Origin: a virus
Length of the DNA: 64,000 nt
IMG/VR virus record: IMGVR_UViG_3300045684_000050
Span: 1-64,000 of that record
Direction: 5' to 3' (one strand)
Below the pieces are notes generated by a model. That model worked only from the letters and a program-made list of their open reading frames with translations. It ran no database searches and was not told where the DNA came from. The translations under genes and the position numbers were made by a program. Shown one piece after another: positions 52,001 to 59,184 of the stretch. The stretch's first letter is position 1. Every line of letters starts with the position of its first letter.

Positions 52001-52920
52001 TGTTCGCTAGAATTTCTTAATTGTTCCATGAACCTTTCCATCCCATCACTAAATCCATCAAGATCAGCAATGCCACTATTCGTTACATCTTCATTAGTCT
52101 TAGCTTGTAATATCTTATTTGCTACTTCTCTCTCCTTCCCGTTAAGTTGTTCAGCACTATATTGTAGCTGCATATTCATCATATCAGAATAATCCTCAAG
52201 GTAATTCTTAGACTGAAAATATATCTCTTTGCTATCATTATCAGTAACCAAATTTCTCTTTTGGTTTTCTAACTTCTCCTTTGTCTTATAATAAGCATCG
52301 GCAACACTAATCACAGGAAGATTTGCTCCTCTGACAATGGCAGCATGTTCATCCTGCTTCTTGTTTAAGTTTTCTCTCCTTGACCTTACTCCTTTCTCTA
52401 TATTCTCATCCTGAGAACCTAGAGTTACAAATGGATTCCTACTCTGAGTAGCCAACTCTGTCTTTTTTCTTGCTACTTCATTAGCGATATCAGCTTCTTC
52501 TGAATCCCTCTTTATAGGTGATGCTTCTTCTTCTGACTTTATCTTTCGATGCTGATCTACAAGATTGTCAACATCTGGATCCGCAAATGTGATTCCTTTT
52601 ACCGTATACTTATTAGGTATTTTTACACCTAACTCTCTAGCTATACTCTCTACCATATAGATCGATGGAGTATCACCCTCTTTTTCTTTTAATATTCCTG
52701 CAATAAAAGAACCAGGATCATTAATATTATTCTTATATACCCTGGATACCGCACCTGTAGTTATCTCTTGACCTTGATCTTCAAGATATCCTTTTATATA
52801 TCTGATAAACCCTCTACTTACTTCTGCAGTTAACTTAGGTGATGCTTCTGGAGGAGTATCATTACCTTCTAAATCTTGAACGGTTGTCTGTGCTGCTTCT
52901 TGTAATTCTTCTTCTTCCAT
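40051..52920 (-). CDS. Giant polyvalent virion protein (4289 aa)
   Basis: One uninterrupted 12.9-kb frame. Visible parts: an Ala/Gly-rich hydrophobic segment (about residues 530-560); a DdrB/ParB-like region at about 1760-1860 (YVLVDASNIFASHDENTFGQ, then VVTGDGIVISGNNRTMSRKL); a zincin-like site HEAVHAIAVK at about residue 2600, with an upstream YDPITDTIYINS strand; and C-terminal hydrophobic segments at about 3530 and 3935. This mix matches the polyvalent proteins that phages and conjugative elements deliver with their DNA. It is probably packaged and injected, with DNA-processing and protease parts that protect incoming DNA. Its role is inferred from domains. Confidence 0.75.
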   Translation of the reverse strand: MEEEELQEAAQTTVQDLEGNDTPPEASPKLTAEVSRGFIRYIKGYLEDQGQEITTGAVSRVYKNNINDPGSFIAGILKEKEGDTPSIYMVESIARELGVKIPNKYTVKGITFADPDVDNLVDQHRKIKSEEEASPIKRDSEEADIANEVARKKTELATQSRNPFVTLGSQDENIEKGVRSRRENLNKKQDEHAAIVRGANLPVISVADAYYKTKEKLENQKRNLVTDNDSKEIYFQSKNYLEDYSDMMNMQLQYSAEQLNGKEREVANKILQAKTNEDVTNSGIADLDGFSDGMERFMEQLRNSSEQSKEIRKGFSVTSGFGTKGVEEGDRVDEAVGAAQQDIQADRDEDQSLFNISDIPSLLNPIQNLMPSQKPSVVGTVRNSLKQSYLDFWESLPSLVSGDPNKELLEAANKEPGFGPAKKRLFNQLSNQDFLKQVKKLEETTVRSDYSAPLWEKTVNIDGHVVAVDDSGEFTRIIRPDGKTAVNMTDEEKAAVDKYNINKGSYTPELSIGASQVKSAAYNTFNTVVQMAPMLAAGAATGGAGLVGTLFVQTYGTAYQEELARSGDAGKAALYGSITAGIESGGTLIGGFEKGVINAARGTAFKNAGKRAAEDAIKSPLEFNFNKSLFKGIKKEIVGEEAEEISVLYSQAMANSLFGAESNVTINDFVTTLVTTPLATAPIAAVSNYNTLKNEYGKMVVQAAHNYERFSETLGQMIADGQITEEEAIKKAEMVVQAKNRLNYISEKQKETNVNLTKSQQAELEDIVYRETSQTVRGKDVKGLFDKRVDAIFANAEVVKENVVDTSQSRAEEDIKAPPIPPKVTANDLRAQAAKENLIDEDPEEVIDNPDEPLRPMTNTDKVLTDYIKEEKAAEGKVQVIDVDGEGNPTTQDVTYDAGKEIRKLEYLAEIGELTEDDITNSRLFQGASPEQSAAIIENFNNTTSQKFVNKLRDIYDFGQIADTNARTVVPPVDENLQDEEIRKRKKFTRIPDDSVYNAFDLDNQDLKGDKEVEVLTTDGQPAILRLTEGGRLEVEQNNTIRELGNINDQVDVSLSELGVSPVTAINITSDGSFNINGEKYTAPDIVDAITYDDQGNVTSVVLQKSTLTGEYGNDAAINTEEVEFTGKEANDIAFLIQKDLLNNDPNIQSDLEQLEQSEQLITKAEQAITREADANSPQVDGVQKAEQGVVSGFTEGGKARTIRGIRSSGQPNTRRGTEQQTPTRSTRPEDRNNESGGKPEFYTSNGGKNYRWDVDAGRYRRYNPSTGRNGAILSAAESRRIENEVEAKRVDNTNLSKKKSVIFNTTSIDISEEIDDVSLEVDAATIKNWKKNHPELYAQVEPYIPFILRGSIKVNVYSNNGDYVSEVANVLQGKEKAPEGQNALFSRNPQGLSVIAKLDAKDITGDDSITSISLTDNVAGSSGQIVLVGTQDALNLSNNNINAENVFVPFEETGVIEFSGNPIERITKHFINAAKNAAGSVGVFENDNSQFTSVRDIAVNKSESSNPKYVGTLLEDAKGSMMNIVNQGKQLYLRQNSDATNAVLNSINEYFRTGDEGALVDPELKELVDNFVSQVRDYPEGVSQTNLNHPVSVGAFGVAIVPEGTDVEVENRLRAQGVRIVRSSVDAEPFMSLAGNVDYTNDPVTVVGNEVFVDGSNISSVDLKAGMLRAFNNSSKDIFVAGLFTELKKSPYIIENYPEFEIEEELQDDQDFEEYGREDIPDDGTTGQASEAVIGSYTNARKVEGKSRPIILPSGERLNAKYVLVDASNIFASHDENTFGQTEGFPTNEDGTTVNSRNYESNEDAKAAVVTFASRFDERALDEPIVVTGDGIVISGNNRTMSRKLAATNGTDGLYVSALPDYSEGLGFNKKEFDAAMEAFDTPVLVRELTDEAAYTKAQFHKFNASAIKSESIEEKSQRIKSQLSAKIISSIAQSVSEYDVLSEYYAVTSNVNEFKKILLKSEIINNNEAPLYFATEGKSTRLTDLGKDLLKVTIMSATIDNDLLSLARKDGLKSVFNAISYAGADLLVNSGLKGFSIIDDINGAIRLLNDYTNGSKGLSGIAGLVNQLSLFSGSGYTTNSILAAYYITRGERAFKDYVKSFNKSAEDNSGADMFGQSLGKADILTGKTNLFVDSLDPSKDAADINVLKTLIEKGFSNDNDIFYSLNDSINQVAVDIALGEINENIDAEIMENGINPVQYNSAVNTLKSGIDKRLTDIFKGAMRRALSSLGVENPSDFIRNTNTNVYRAYVSLVSGNLLPNSTKKNEILDNISDLLEGGLLKADITKVWDAYAADFLNNDISFGDLSNRYSQAGVENITDSNYTLDAIEQMDLPDAVANPYQYYLSMNVDGNVARLAADYYDLFPSEFNKTKGALMLANAVAFPESGKFDAMELYPFTREEMRDIQKNYGITSPDSIVNAYYMHVLNRKPNDGFAGVDEFMRDVLELAVSNNVPLASQYKKLVSELNVQDPDALLNVGDVYELREIGYEGIFTVDGIEYDNGVRNYILKAADGTVISMSDTDLDSVNVEEVSVSVGTDIQDAISKAKIVLSKVSPGTKFVVSNTIGLHSKYGVNVKGVYDPITDTIYINSEVSTSKDVVHEAVHAIAVKTFLSSSDRIVELHNIISSVLNNGNAFEKDLALKVETFVSQYTKAQGNRPLDIVRANEFFAELVGLLSTVSGRISKPKTQQIIDGIKAWFNELIGRDVDIEVDTINDLINVVNGIADSFSKGEVFRIEDYRGGADLFNRQTQPFFARFNRNRHFKVGDKVTIWIKNFQGEREYASGNVRHIYQVDGGRYVVRIGNTSFFADILRKDANGKFYIKQFEGSLRDRGLLKEQQDYLNERVDRFKDEATFDVFYEAFKPEFDRRGIKEEFVRQAYTRESAKSSIQRSADFVSDPEVNRTMRRLFTKLGPELRDAQLDDLNDIQSYRRTTEELFAAVDSMLVGIGNDQASLSNFVNELKAFRRGDFDLRDLDIYVLTLDHLLNKQLALSAAPFGVEVDGIQEEINITRAEITQVTSAFPAIGHAARNLESATMGKEFINISNRMSGVDFKEAEKVTMDKDGMTLAEFSKFISGEVAKNADSETKDLLSNQEIINAASRLNNLSQDQRELVDRMLKLFGEKRTSRTDTNIDNNPFFSKLNIKNKEEVKGTIGVIFEDPQISADAALDAVKNFLLELDYIDDIGAFFKDNLDIVKYIDNQYANKVVAEFTTRLGKIDSTLRNTLRNEFKKLHTGKFLKSALPEDFIISNDSVKALTDLFLNRENALQVLQKSLSNIEAHLNAQTTSEGLAKYREQFSQVKSLIDALSLDQNFVNASRSKIMSAITYGISKLSPEQLKAAGIDIPYGTKPQNYSNIAMGAIMRKSVKQGNLSVRMLTDSLIRDMDLSVADATALAEVLNGTYHKVIGEKRIKLVNRLLKSSVRSNRQRATIEERMRDIIRIGDMTDAGIVARFAEKFGLRELTEEEVERAADLTKIIEEDVNPRNREAASRELHTIMREAKESKQQRYMKILTGVRFINLLSGQNTVLKAVAASGILVLVEAAFVALPQLALRGQIGNFLKYQKNNKELFRATATKLFFDAFKRGAPGVSYEEIPDQGYSSIDVILNHGMDLIFGQRGPDAKTRKELISNHLQKFSGKTKLGKAESILNGLFGTAIFLPGIMVRSLQAIDVFLNTFAVEPLTFIEAHDQVMKKYDYDFKRGNAEFFNEMETALGVGGEYTKDLNDKINAIIKEDPNLSKGELATIKKSLVLENREKAYQASVDKLGKDNVAARSVRKEAHDRALTTSVLNSQVNGLFSGGIAYALTATTRGANKGSTVAAIADQLLRITFAPIVRTVGNGIYLGYNWSPLALIQAGLTEFTNIDRLSFDISSGKVLINNVSLEDLKRVPGFSFSSLWRKNDEAGLLIKDNRKSKADRESFRIRAGVGTGMALGLIAMAFDWEEDEDGNLKPVKNKYWWDMVSITSEGYRDYTTNRNRLGNDFRENTISIGGFHLNWTETPLSAPLGMIGVIGDKIDTGQEVSPGIVAQTFAMGALKHIYGEGFEIGIDAAIDMVDSYTAIKQADGNILRAENDNEKRRYQNDKEFAKNRLASKMGGLLNAQTFSSFYRQGFTQYKEFAGTPRQNLYGEDFNETFMNAFLRNVPLFEKDDDSRHDILGNEIPTTFDTYFFPDAFADRMGQYMNEAEKNPAYKIIHGKDIDSYELYKYRSQAQLKVNTSDYYLETAAKRDAQKIWSDIFNEYVSEDIKSLERIKDPEERQEEVFRLARKVKNDSRYLDFLRANRVAKKKK

Positions 52921-52923
52921 TAT

Positions 52924-55581
52924 TTATTGGATTCCAGTTTTTTTATTAATACTATCGAAAAAATCTATATCTGATACAGGATCAGACGCTAACACAGGAC
53001 CAACATTAGATGTTGTATTACCACTAACTAATTGATCATAATAAACCAAAGCATTCTCAATCAATGGATTAGTTTTTTTAGGGAGCCCATCACTTTTTCT
53101 AGCACTACCATGCCATTTCTTTTTACTCAATCCTTTATTTAAATCAAATCCATCTAAAAATGTAGTCTCATCTCCGACACCTGACTTTGGTAACTTTTTA
53201 CCAGGTGCCTTAACAGTAGTTTCATATTGACCTAGAACCCTTTGCATCACATCTTCTTTTGTAATACCGTTCTCTATCATTTTAACTGCAAGCAATTTAG
53301 CACCTGCATCTAATTGTGCATCAGTCCACGTTTCATATGTACCTCTTTTAGGATCTATCTGTAAAGCCTCAAACTCTATTCCAAGGAAATTTGCATTGAT
53401 ATCATTACTACCTTTATATTTAGCTAAATGTTTTCCTTTTCCACCTCCATGATGTGCAACTAAATCATCATTAACTAACTGTATTATATTTCCAGACTTT
53501 GTAACTAAGTAATGGGCAGAAGTGCTGCTGTCTTTTGTAAATGTATCTAATGCACTGGCACTACTTGATCCGGTCTCATGAATCATTATACCATATTTCT
53601 TAGTGCTTAAATCTGGATTAATAACTTTACCTCCAGAACTTCTTCCTAAATTAGTTTTAGGAACACTATCAGCATAACTATTTATTGTTATAAAGTCACT
53701 AGGAATACTAACATCTTTCGTAGAATTATATAACTCTAAAATGCGATTCCTTTCATTAAAAAACCTCTGCTCTACATGTGGATGCTTTCTAATTACACTG
53801 TTATATGCCTTTACTTTTTGATTAGCAAAATCTACAGCAAATTCTCCACTGTTAGTATACGTCTTTTTAGGTAAACCTTCTAAAGCTTTTTTAAATGATA
53901 CAGGACCCTGATTGTAAGAACCAAACAGAATATCACCAATTACAGGAGACATAACAGATCCTAAATTAACCCCTAAATCATTCAAAACAGTCTCAACTTT
54001 TGGGACTACTTTATTTACAACAAAATCATCTTGTAATCTAGCAAATCCTCCAAAATTTGCATCCGTTGAATCATTGAACCACTTATCTATATCATCGTCA
54101 TGTCCTGATATAGGTCTTCCGTATCCATTCTCTTCAGCATAATTAATAAATTCGTCTAACTTGCCACTCTCCCTATTAAATTGATATAACCCCCAGGAGT
54201 CCTCTTGCTCACCTGTATCCGGATTTATTATTTGACTTCTCATCGCTGGGTTTAAAACAGATCCACTTTCTGCACCTATTGTAATTGGAAATGTTAAATC
54301 ATCAATAGTGAAAGTATTACCACTTCTATTCTCAATAACTTCACCTGTACCAGTACTTGATGTTGCTAATTGGTTATTTGCTTTTTTTTTATTATTACTA
54401 TTGCTAAAGGTAGTAGCTCCTAATTCTTCCTCAATAACCTGATCTATTGCATCTCCATTGGCTCCTGCACCAGCCTTCTTAAATGGAATAAATATTCTGG
54501 TCGTCTTGTCAGGATCAGAACCATATTCTAATTCTATCCCTCCATCTACATCTCTAATTTTCTTGAAATTAGCCTTCGCATAACCAAATACATCATTTTG
54601 GAAATTAGTGAAATCTACATTAGGATATAACCTAGAAAATGCATCTGTCTGAACCAATGCCCTTTTCTCTCCTTCTGTTAAGTTCTCTCCACTTCTACCT
54701 CTACTGTTATTCCTACTGGCTAAATCAGCTTCAGCTTGAGTAGTAGTAACTCTCCTAGATGCATAATTATCAATAACTTCATTCAGGTAATTATTAATTA
54801 CCGTTTTATCATTAGGATCTCCATACTCAGAATTAGTAGCTATCAACGCTTTTAAATTGTTGTTGAATGCAGGACTATTTCTTAATTGATCAGTAAACCG
54901 AGATACAATGCCTTTTACTTGTTCACTATTTAGATTGACTCCAGTAGTCTCATCAACAAAAACATATCCATTTGGCCCCTGCCTAATATCTAGTCCTAAT
55001 TGCTCAACAAAACTATTCAATCTGTCTCCTACTACCTGATCTACATCCATGCTCTGGAATGGAGCCGTAGATAATGATAGATCTCCTCTTTCCTTCTTGG
55101 TAGTATTGTAATAATTTAAAAGCTCTCCCCTAGCTAATGTAGCCAATCCACTATTTACACCCTGCAAATCAGATATATGAGTCTTTAATTCATCAGCCTT
55201 TTGTTGATCATTAATTACATCAATAAAATCTGCATCTTTTAACATGCCTTGGACACCTTTTTGGATAAAAGAAACCTTTGCAGGATTACTCAAATCCTCA
55301 ATACCTAATGATATGTCATCCTCATGGACACCATATTTTTTCTTCAAATCATTAATTACTGATCTCTGATGATCATTGTCAAGTCTTAATCCCAATACAG
55401 TATCAAAACTTTCAGCAACAGTAGAGAAACCTTCCTCTATCTGATTTAATGTTAACTCTCTGGAATTGGAAATACGATCACTGAAATTTAATAACTGATC
55501 TACCGGTATTACCGTATTCGATTGTCCAGGTACATATTGTCTTTGTCCTGCACCAAAACTTTTAAAGACGTCGTAGGGCAT
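52924..55581 (-). CDS. Virion murein hydrolase with lytic and amidase domains (885 aa)
   Basis: The C-terminal third (about residues 665-800) is an amidase_2/PGRP fold: YGIMIHETGSSSASALDTF, HYLVTKSGNIIQLVNDD, AHHGGGKGKHLAKYKGSN and a later QRVLGQYETTVK, giving the zinc-binding His residues. The middle (about 425-560) is lysozyme- or transglycosylase-like: TIGAESGSVLNPAMRSQ, then DSWGLYQFNRESGKL and GDILFGSYNQGP. The N-terminal 420 residues are helical and may be structural. Such proteins locally open peptidoglycan when DNA enters. The gene abuts the giant protein gene (three-base gap). Confidence 0.8.
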   Translation of the reverse strand: MPYDVFKSFGAGQRQYVPGQSNTVIPVDQLLNFSDRISNSRELTLNQIEEGFSTVAESFDTVLGLRLDNDHQRSVINDLKKKYGVHEDDISLGIEDLSNPAKVSFIQKGVQGMLKDADFIDVINDQQKADELKTHISDLQGVNSGLATLARGELLNYYNTTKKERGDLSLSTAPFQSMDVDQVVGDRLNSFVEQLGLDIRQGPNGYVFVDETTGVNLNSEQVKGIVSRFTDQLRNSPAFNNNLKALIATNSEYGDPNDKTVINNYLNEVIDNYASRRVTTTQAEADLASRNNSRGRSGENLTEGEKRALVQTDAFSRLYPNVDFTNFQNDVFGYAKANFKKIRDVDGGIELEYGSDPDKTTRIFIPFKKAGAGANGDAIDQVIEEELGATTFSNSNNKKKANNQLATSSTGTGEVIENRSGNTFTIDDLTFPITIGAESGSVLNPAMRSQIINPDTGEQEDSWGLYQFNRESGKLDEFINYAEENGYGRPISGHDDDIDKWFNDSTDANFGGFARLQDDFVVNKVVPKVETVLNDLGVNLGSVMSPVIGDILFGSYNQGPVSFKKALEGLPKKTYTNSGEFAVDFANQKVKAYNSVIRKHPHVEQRFFNERNRILELYNSTKDVSIPSDFITINSYADSVPKTNLGRSSGGKVINPDLSTKKYGIMIHETGSSSASALDTFTKDSSTSAHYLVTKSGNIIQLVNDDLVAHHGGGKGKHLAKYKGSNDINANFLGIEFEALQIDPKRGTYETWTDAQLDAGAKLLAVKMIENGITKEDVMQRVLGQYETTVKAPGKKLPKSGVGDETTFLDGFDLNKGLSKKKWHGSARKSDGLPKKTNPLIENALVYYDQLVSGNTTSNVGPVLASDPVSDIDFFDSINKKTGIQ

Positions 55582-55583
55582 CG

Positions 55584-57491
55584 TTATCTTTTTAGGTTGT
55601 TTAACTTGTCTGTATATTGCTGTGCAGCATCTTTGAATTGCTTTAACCTTCTTAAAGCTAAATCTCTGTCAGCAGCAGTTTGAGCATTAATAACATCAAG
55701 TGTTAATCGCTGAGAAGATATATTGGAAAGATTTTGACCTACTTCTGAATCTATCTGCCTAGATACTAAATCTTCATTTAATAATCTCTGATTCTTACTA
55801 TTTATATAATTTCCTAAAATCTGAGATCCTTGAGCTATTTTCTGATTTACTTCTTTTCTGCTTTGTTCGTCAGCAGCAGCTAATTGGCCTTGATTGAAAT
55901 CATTGACATTAGCTAGCTCATTATATTTTGCCTGCTCTTGTTGTCTATTGAAAATCGCTAGATTTTCCCTGGTGCCTGCAGACCTATTTAACAATCTAGA
56001 AAATAAAATAGGAGCTACTGATGCAGCTACACCTTCAGCCCCCTGAAAACTCTTTACTATATTTTCTCCTTGGCCTAATATAGCATCAGATTGAGCACTT
56101 ATTTGCTGAGGAGTAAAACCCCTAAATCTTTCTTCAATAAATTCAGGTCTTCTAAGTCTTACCTTTGGAGTTGTACTCTGAGCACCTAAAGCTACAGTGC
56201 TACCTACCAATGATATCAAATCATTAGATCCTAGCATGCTAAATATATCTCTATTTTGTTGTTGCCTTTGCTCTCCATTAACAACCACAGCCTGAGCATC
56301 TTGATCTAAGATATCATTTGATCTCTCAAGCAAATTATCTAATCCACTGCCTGACAAACCTAGTGAATCTAATATATCATTTATATTCCCGGATCCAGCA
56401 CTGGCAGCAGCTGTAGAATTCCCTTCTCTTTGAATTAGAGGTGCCATCTGAGTTATAGTATCTGCTCCTTGATCAGAAGTAAAAGAACCATTAGATTGAC
56501 TTGTCAATTCATTAAGTAAATTTGGATCACCTAATACTTGCAATAAATTATTCCTGATAAATAAATCATTTAATGGCAATCCACCTAACAAATATTGACC
56601 TATTGGGGTTATATCCTGATAATCTAATTCTATATCACCTTTAGCCTGTTCATTCGAAGCTAATAATGCTTGAATAGGAAGTCTCCTGCCCCTAATGTTC
56701 TCTTTGTTTGTAACATCATCAAGATAACTAAGACCTCTTTTTTGGTCCTTTACCTTAAATTTCCTTCTTATTGTCTTTCCTGCATCAGCAATAGTCTCGT
56801 CACTCTCATTAACATAATCACTTAGCTCTATAGGCTCAGCCTTATAATTGCCTTTCCCTTCTTCATATACAGGAGTAGAATAACCTATAGTTCTATCACG
56901 ATTCTTTTGTGAAAGTTTAAGTTTATTGGAAAGTATATAATCGCCTGCAGATGCAAAATCAGTAACCTTGTTTTTTGACATATCACTATGCATTTCATCT
57001 GAATGCACATCAACTAAACTACCATCCTCCCTGACCATTATTTCATTGTATTCAGCCTGAATAGGAGCAATAATGCCAGATAATTCATCGCCAGGAGCAA
57101 GATTCTCTACATCAATATATCCTCCCTTTCCAAATAATCCAGATCCATCACCTATAGATCTTGAATACAACCTATTTCTTGTCTCGATCCTGTCTCTCTC
57201 CATGTTATTATTCTCCTGTAACCCTCCAGTGATACCACCTAATATGGAGCCTAACAATCCCCCACCTAATCCACCAAGCAATCCAAACTGACCTAAACCT
57301 AATCCACCAAACTGCAAAGCACCTCCAACAGCACCAGCTTCAGAAGTAGCATTGTCGCCTACATTTGTATTTAAAATTGCTTGCCCGGTAATCTGACCAA
57401 TAGATGAAGTACTATTCCTTAACCCATCTAAAAACTTTCGCAATCTTTTTCGTTCAAGATCCTGAACATTTCCAACGATATCCTTTGGCAT
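55584..57491 (-). CDS. Internal/cargo-type virion protein with Gly-rich segment (635 aa)
   Basis: Residues about 54-92 are almost only Gly, Leu, Ala and Phe (LQFGGLGLGQFGLLGGLGGG), predicting membrane insertion. It is followed by NEIMVREDGSLVDVHSDEMH, a segment type seen in crAss-like internal proteins. The second half is a long, probably coiled-coil, helical region (AADEQSRKEVNQKIAQGSQI). Its location beside the hydrolase and polyvalent protein fits a protein stored in the particle and ejected with DNA. Function inferred by context. Confidence 0.6.
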   Translation of the reverse strand: MPKDIVGNVQDLERKRLRKFLDGLRNSTSSIGQITGQAILNTNVGDNATSEAGAVGGALQFGGLGLGQFGLLGGLGGGLLGSILGGITGGLQENNNMERDRIETRNRLYSRSIGDGSGLFGKGGYIDVENLAPGDELSGIIAPIQAEYNEIMVREDGSLVDVHSDEMHSDMSKNKVTDFASAGDYILSNKLKLSQKNRDRTIGYSTPVYEEGKGNYKAEPIELSDYVNESDETIADAGKTIRRKFKVKDQKRGLSYLDDVTNKENIRGRRLPIQALLASNEQAKGDIELDYQDITPIGQYLLGGLPLNDLFIRNNLLQVLGDPNLLNELTSQSNGSFTSDQGADTITQMAPLIQREGNSTAAASAGSGNINDILDSLGLSGSGLDNLLERSNDILDQDAQAVVVNGEQRQQQNRDIFSMLGSNDLISLVGSTVALGAQSTTPKVRLRRPEFIEERFRGFTPQQISAQSDAILGQGENIVKSFQGAEGVAASVAPILFSRLLNRSAGTRENLAIFNRQQEQAKYNELANVNDFNQGQLAAADEQSRKEVNQKIAQGSQILGNYINSKNQRLLNEDLVSRQIDSEVGQNLSNISSQRLTLDVINAQTAADRDLALRRLKQFKDAAQQYTDKLNNLKR

Positions 57492-57574
57492 ATAATAAAT
57501 TATTTTATAAAATAATTAAAATATTAAAACCTAAAGGTAGTCATTTTTAACCAAAAGTGAAAGGGTAACTTTTG

Positions 57575-58591
57575 TTATGATAGGCCAGTAAAAAGATGAT
57601 CGTCATAGATTTTCAGCCAATCCGGATAATTATGAGCACTACTCGATAGGAAGTTGTTATTTACATGGCCTCGTCTCATGAATGTTCCTAAAGCCATAGT
57701 TAGTTCATCGTAAGGTACATGGTATAAATCTCTCTCTGCAATGTTATGGGCATCGACCCATTCTTCCTTGTGTACTACAAATAAATTTCTATAGGTATTA
57801 TCCTTGAATATCCTATACATATGAGTATACATCTCTTTCAAAGCATAAGCAGTAACAGCACTAATAAAACTCTCTATTTGAGGAATCATTACAGTTCCAT
57901 CTTTATCCTTAGATTTACCTAGATAACTCAACAGAACTAATCCTTCTTTAAAATTAGTTTTAATTTTACCATTATAGATTTCGTATTCATAATCAGTACC
58001 TAAAGAATCATATAATCTAAGATTAAGACATTCATTAATATGAGAATCCTTCATATTGAAAAAAGGTGCCCTATTTGGTCTCATAAGGAAAAACCTCCGA
58101 TCATAAGGACTACACTTCTCTTTCTTTTCATTCTCCGAATATCCCCGGACATGTCTTGTTAACCAGTACTCTGTTCCTGAAGCTAACTCGTGCTGAAGAT
58201 GTTTAGACGCTAATACTACAGGATGATCACAATCATCTTTATCACATTTATCACAATTCTTAAATACTGTATATGTACAACCTTCAGTAGCTTTCTTCAT
58301 CCAACCCTGGATCTCTTTTCTCCAATGCATATGCCTTAACTTTTGATCAGTAGACCCACAAACCATAACAACACTATTGAATCCATCCGGAAGCTTTCCT
58401 TCCTTATTGTCAATATGAACAACAGTCACCATATGTTCCATCCATGACTTAGGCACCATTCGACTTACATAACCATCACAGACAGACTTTAAGAACATCT
58501 TTAAATTAGATACATACATCCTGTCATCTTCAGGAATTCGCATCATAATCTCAGCCAATATGCTGTCTAATGTAATTAACTTGTAGTCCAT
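57575..58591 (-). CDS. Connector/ring virion protein 1 (338 aa)
   Basis: The N-terminal region (KLITLDSILAEIMMRIPEDD, later VHIDNKEGKLPDGFNSVVMV) has the layout of the crAss-like ring or connector proteins: a helical start, then a beta strand with a KLPxxF segment. A Cys-rich insert FKNCDKCDKDDCDHP (about residues 112-126) could bind zinc. It is the last of three connector-like genes; the three lie within a few bases of each other. The comparison is from memory. Confidence 0.6.
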   Translation of the reverse strand: MDYKLITLDSILAEIMMRIPEDDRMYVSNLKMFLKSVCDGYVSRMVPKSWMEHMVTVVHIDNKEGKLPDGFNSVVMVCGSTDQKLRHMHWRKEIQGWMKKATEGCTYTVFKNCDKCDKDDCDHPVVLASKHLQHELASGTEYWLTRHVRGYSENEKKEKCSPYDRRFFLMRPNRAPFFNMKDSHINECLNLRLYDSLGTDYEYEIYNGKIKTNFKEGLVLLSYLGKSKDKDGTVMIPQIESFISAVTAYALKEMYTHMYRIFKDNTYRNLFVVHKEEWVDAHNIAERDLYHVPYDELTMALGTFMRRGHVNNNFLSSSAHNYPDWLKIYDDHLFTGLS

Positions 58592-58593
58592 GG

Positions 58594-59184
58594 CTAACTT
58601 TCTTCTAGTGCTTCAAAATCTTTAATGTATTTGTTCTTTATTTTTTCCTCTATGATATTTATCAACTTACGGTACCCTTTAGCTTCCTTATAACCCCTTG
58701 AAAAAGAAGAATGATAATTAGTATTATACATCCTATTAAATCCAGACTTTCTATGCTCTAAGAACATATTATATGTCCTGAAAAAAGAATCTAATGCTAG
58801 AACTGTTTTATTAACAAATACACCTTTCTTTTCGTCAAACATTTTTCCTCTAGCCCTTTTAAACCTTCGCTTTAATTTGCGAACAACAAACTTACCCCAT
58901 CCTGCAGGTAGATCTAAAAACTTATAAGACTCAGCCATCTCCTCCCAAAAATAAAACCCAATTCGCATTAATATCTTCTTATATAATCGAAATGATTTTA
59001 TCGCATTATTCCCATCCATATAACCTATATACCAGTAATAAAAACTTTTTAAAGGAACCCACCTTACAGCATATTTATCAATGGTGCCTTTGGATATTGC
59101 TTCCACCACCATTTTCTCAAACTTAATATGCGTCTCTAAGTCCGTCGTATTTTTATTATATTGATATAGTAAATCTAATGGCAT
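58594..59184 (-). CDS. Connector/ring virion protein 2 (196 aa)
   Basis: A basic, helical protein with RKLKRRFKRARGKMFDEKKG in the middle. It lies between two connector-type genes with gaps of 2 and 0 bases. By position and composition it is probably a head-tail connector component; no specific family is recognised. Confidence 0.5.
   Translation of the reverse strand: MPLDLLYQYNKNTTDLETHIKFEKMVVEAISKGTIDKYAVRWVPLKSFYYWYIGYMDGNNAIKSFRLYKKILMRIGFYFWEEMAESYKFLDLPAGWGKFVVRKLKRRFKRARGKMFDEKKGVFVNKTVLALDSFFRTYNMFLEHRKSGFNRMYNTNYHSSFSRGYKEAKGYRKLINIIEEKIKNKYIKDFEALEES

Noticed and set aside
40051-52920. Phage RNA polymerase in the giant gene, as in some crAss-like phages
   Set aside because: No DxDxD-type catalytic motif of an RNA polymerase was found; the recognisable parts are zincin-like and DdrB/ParB-like.
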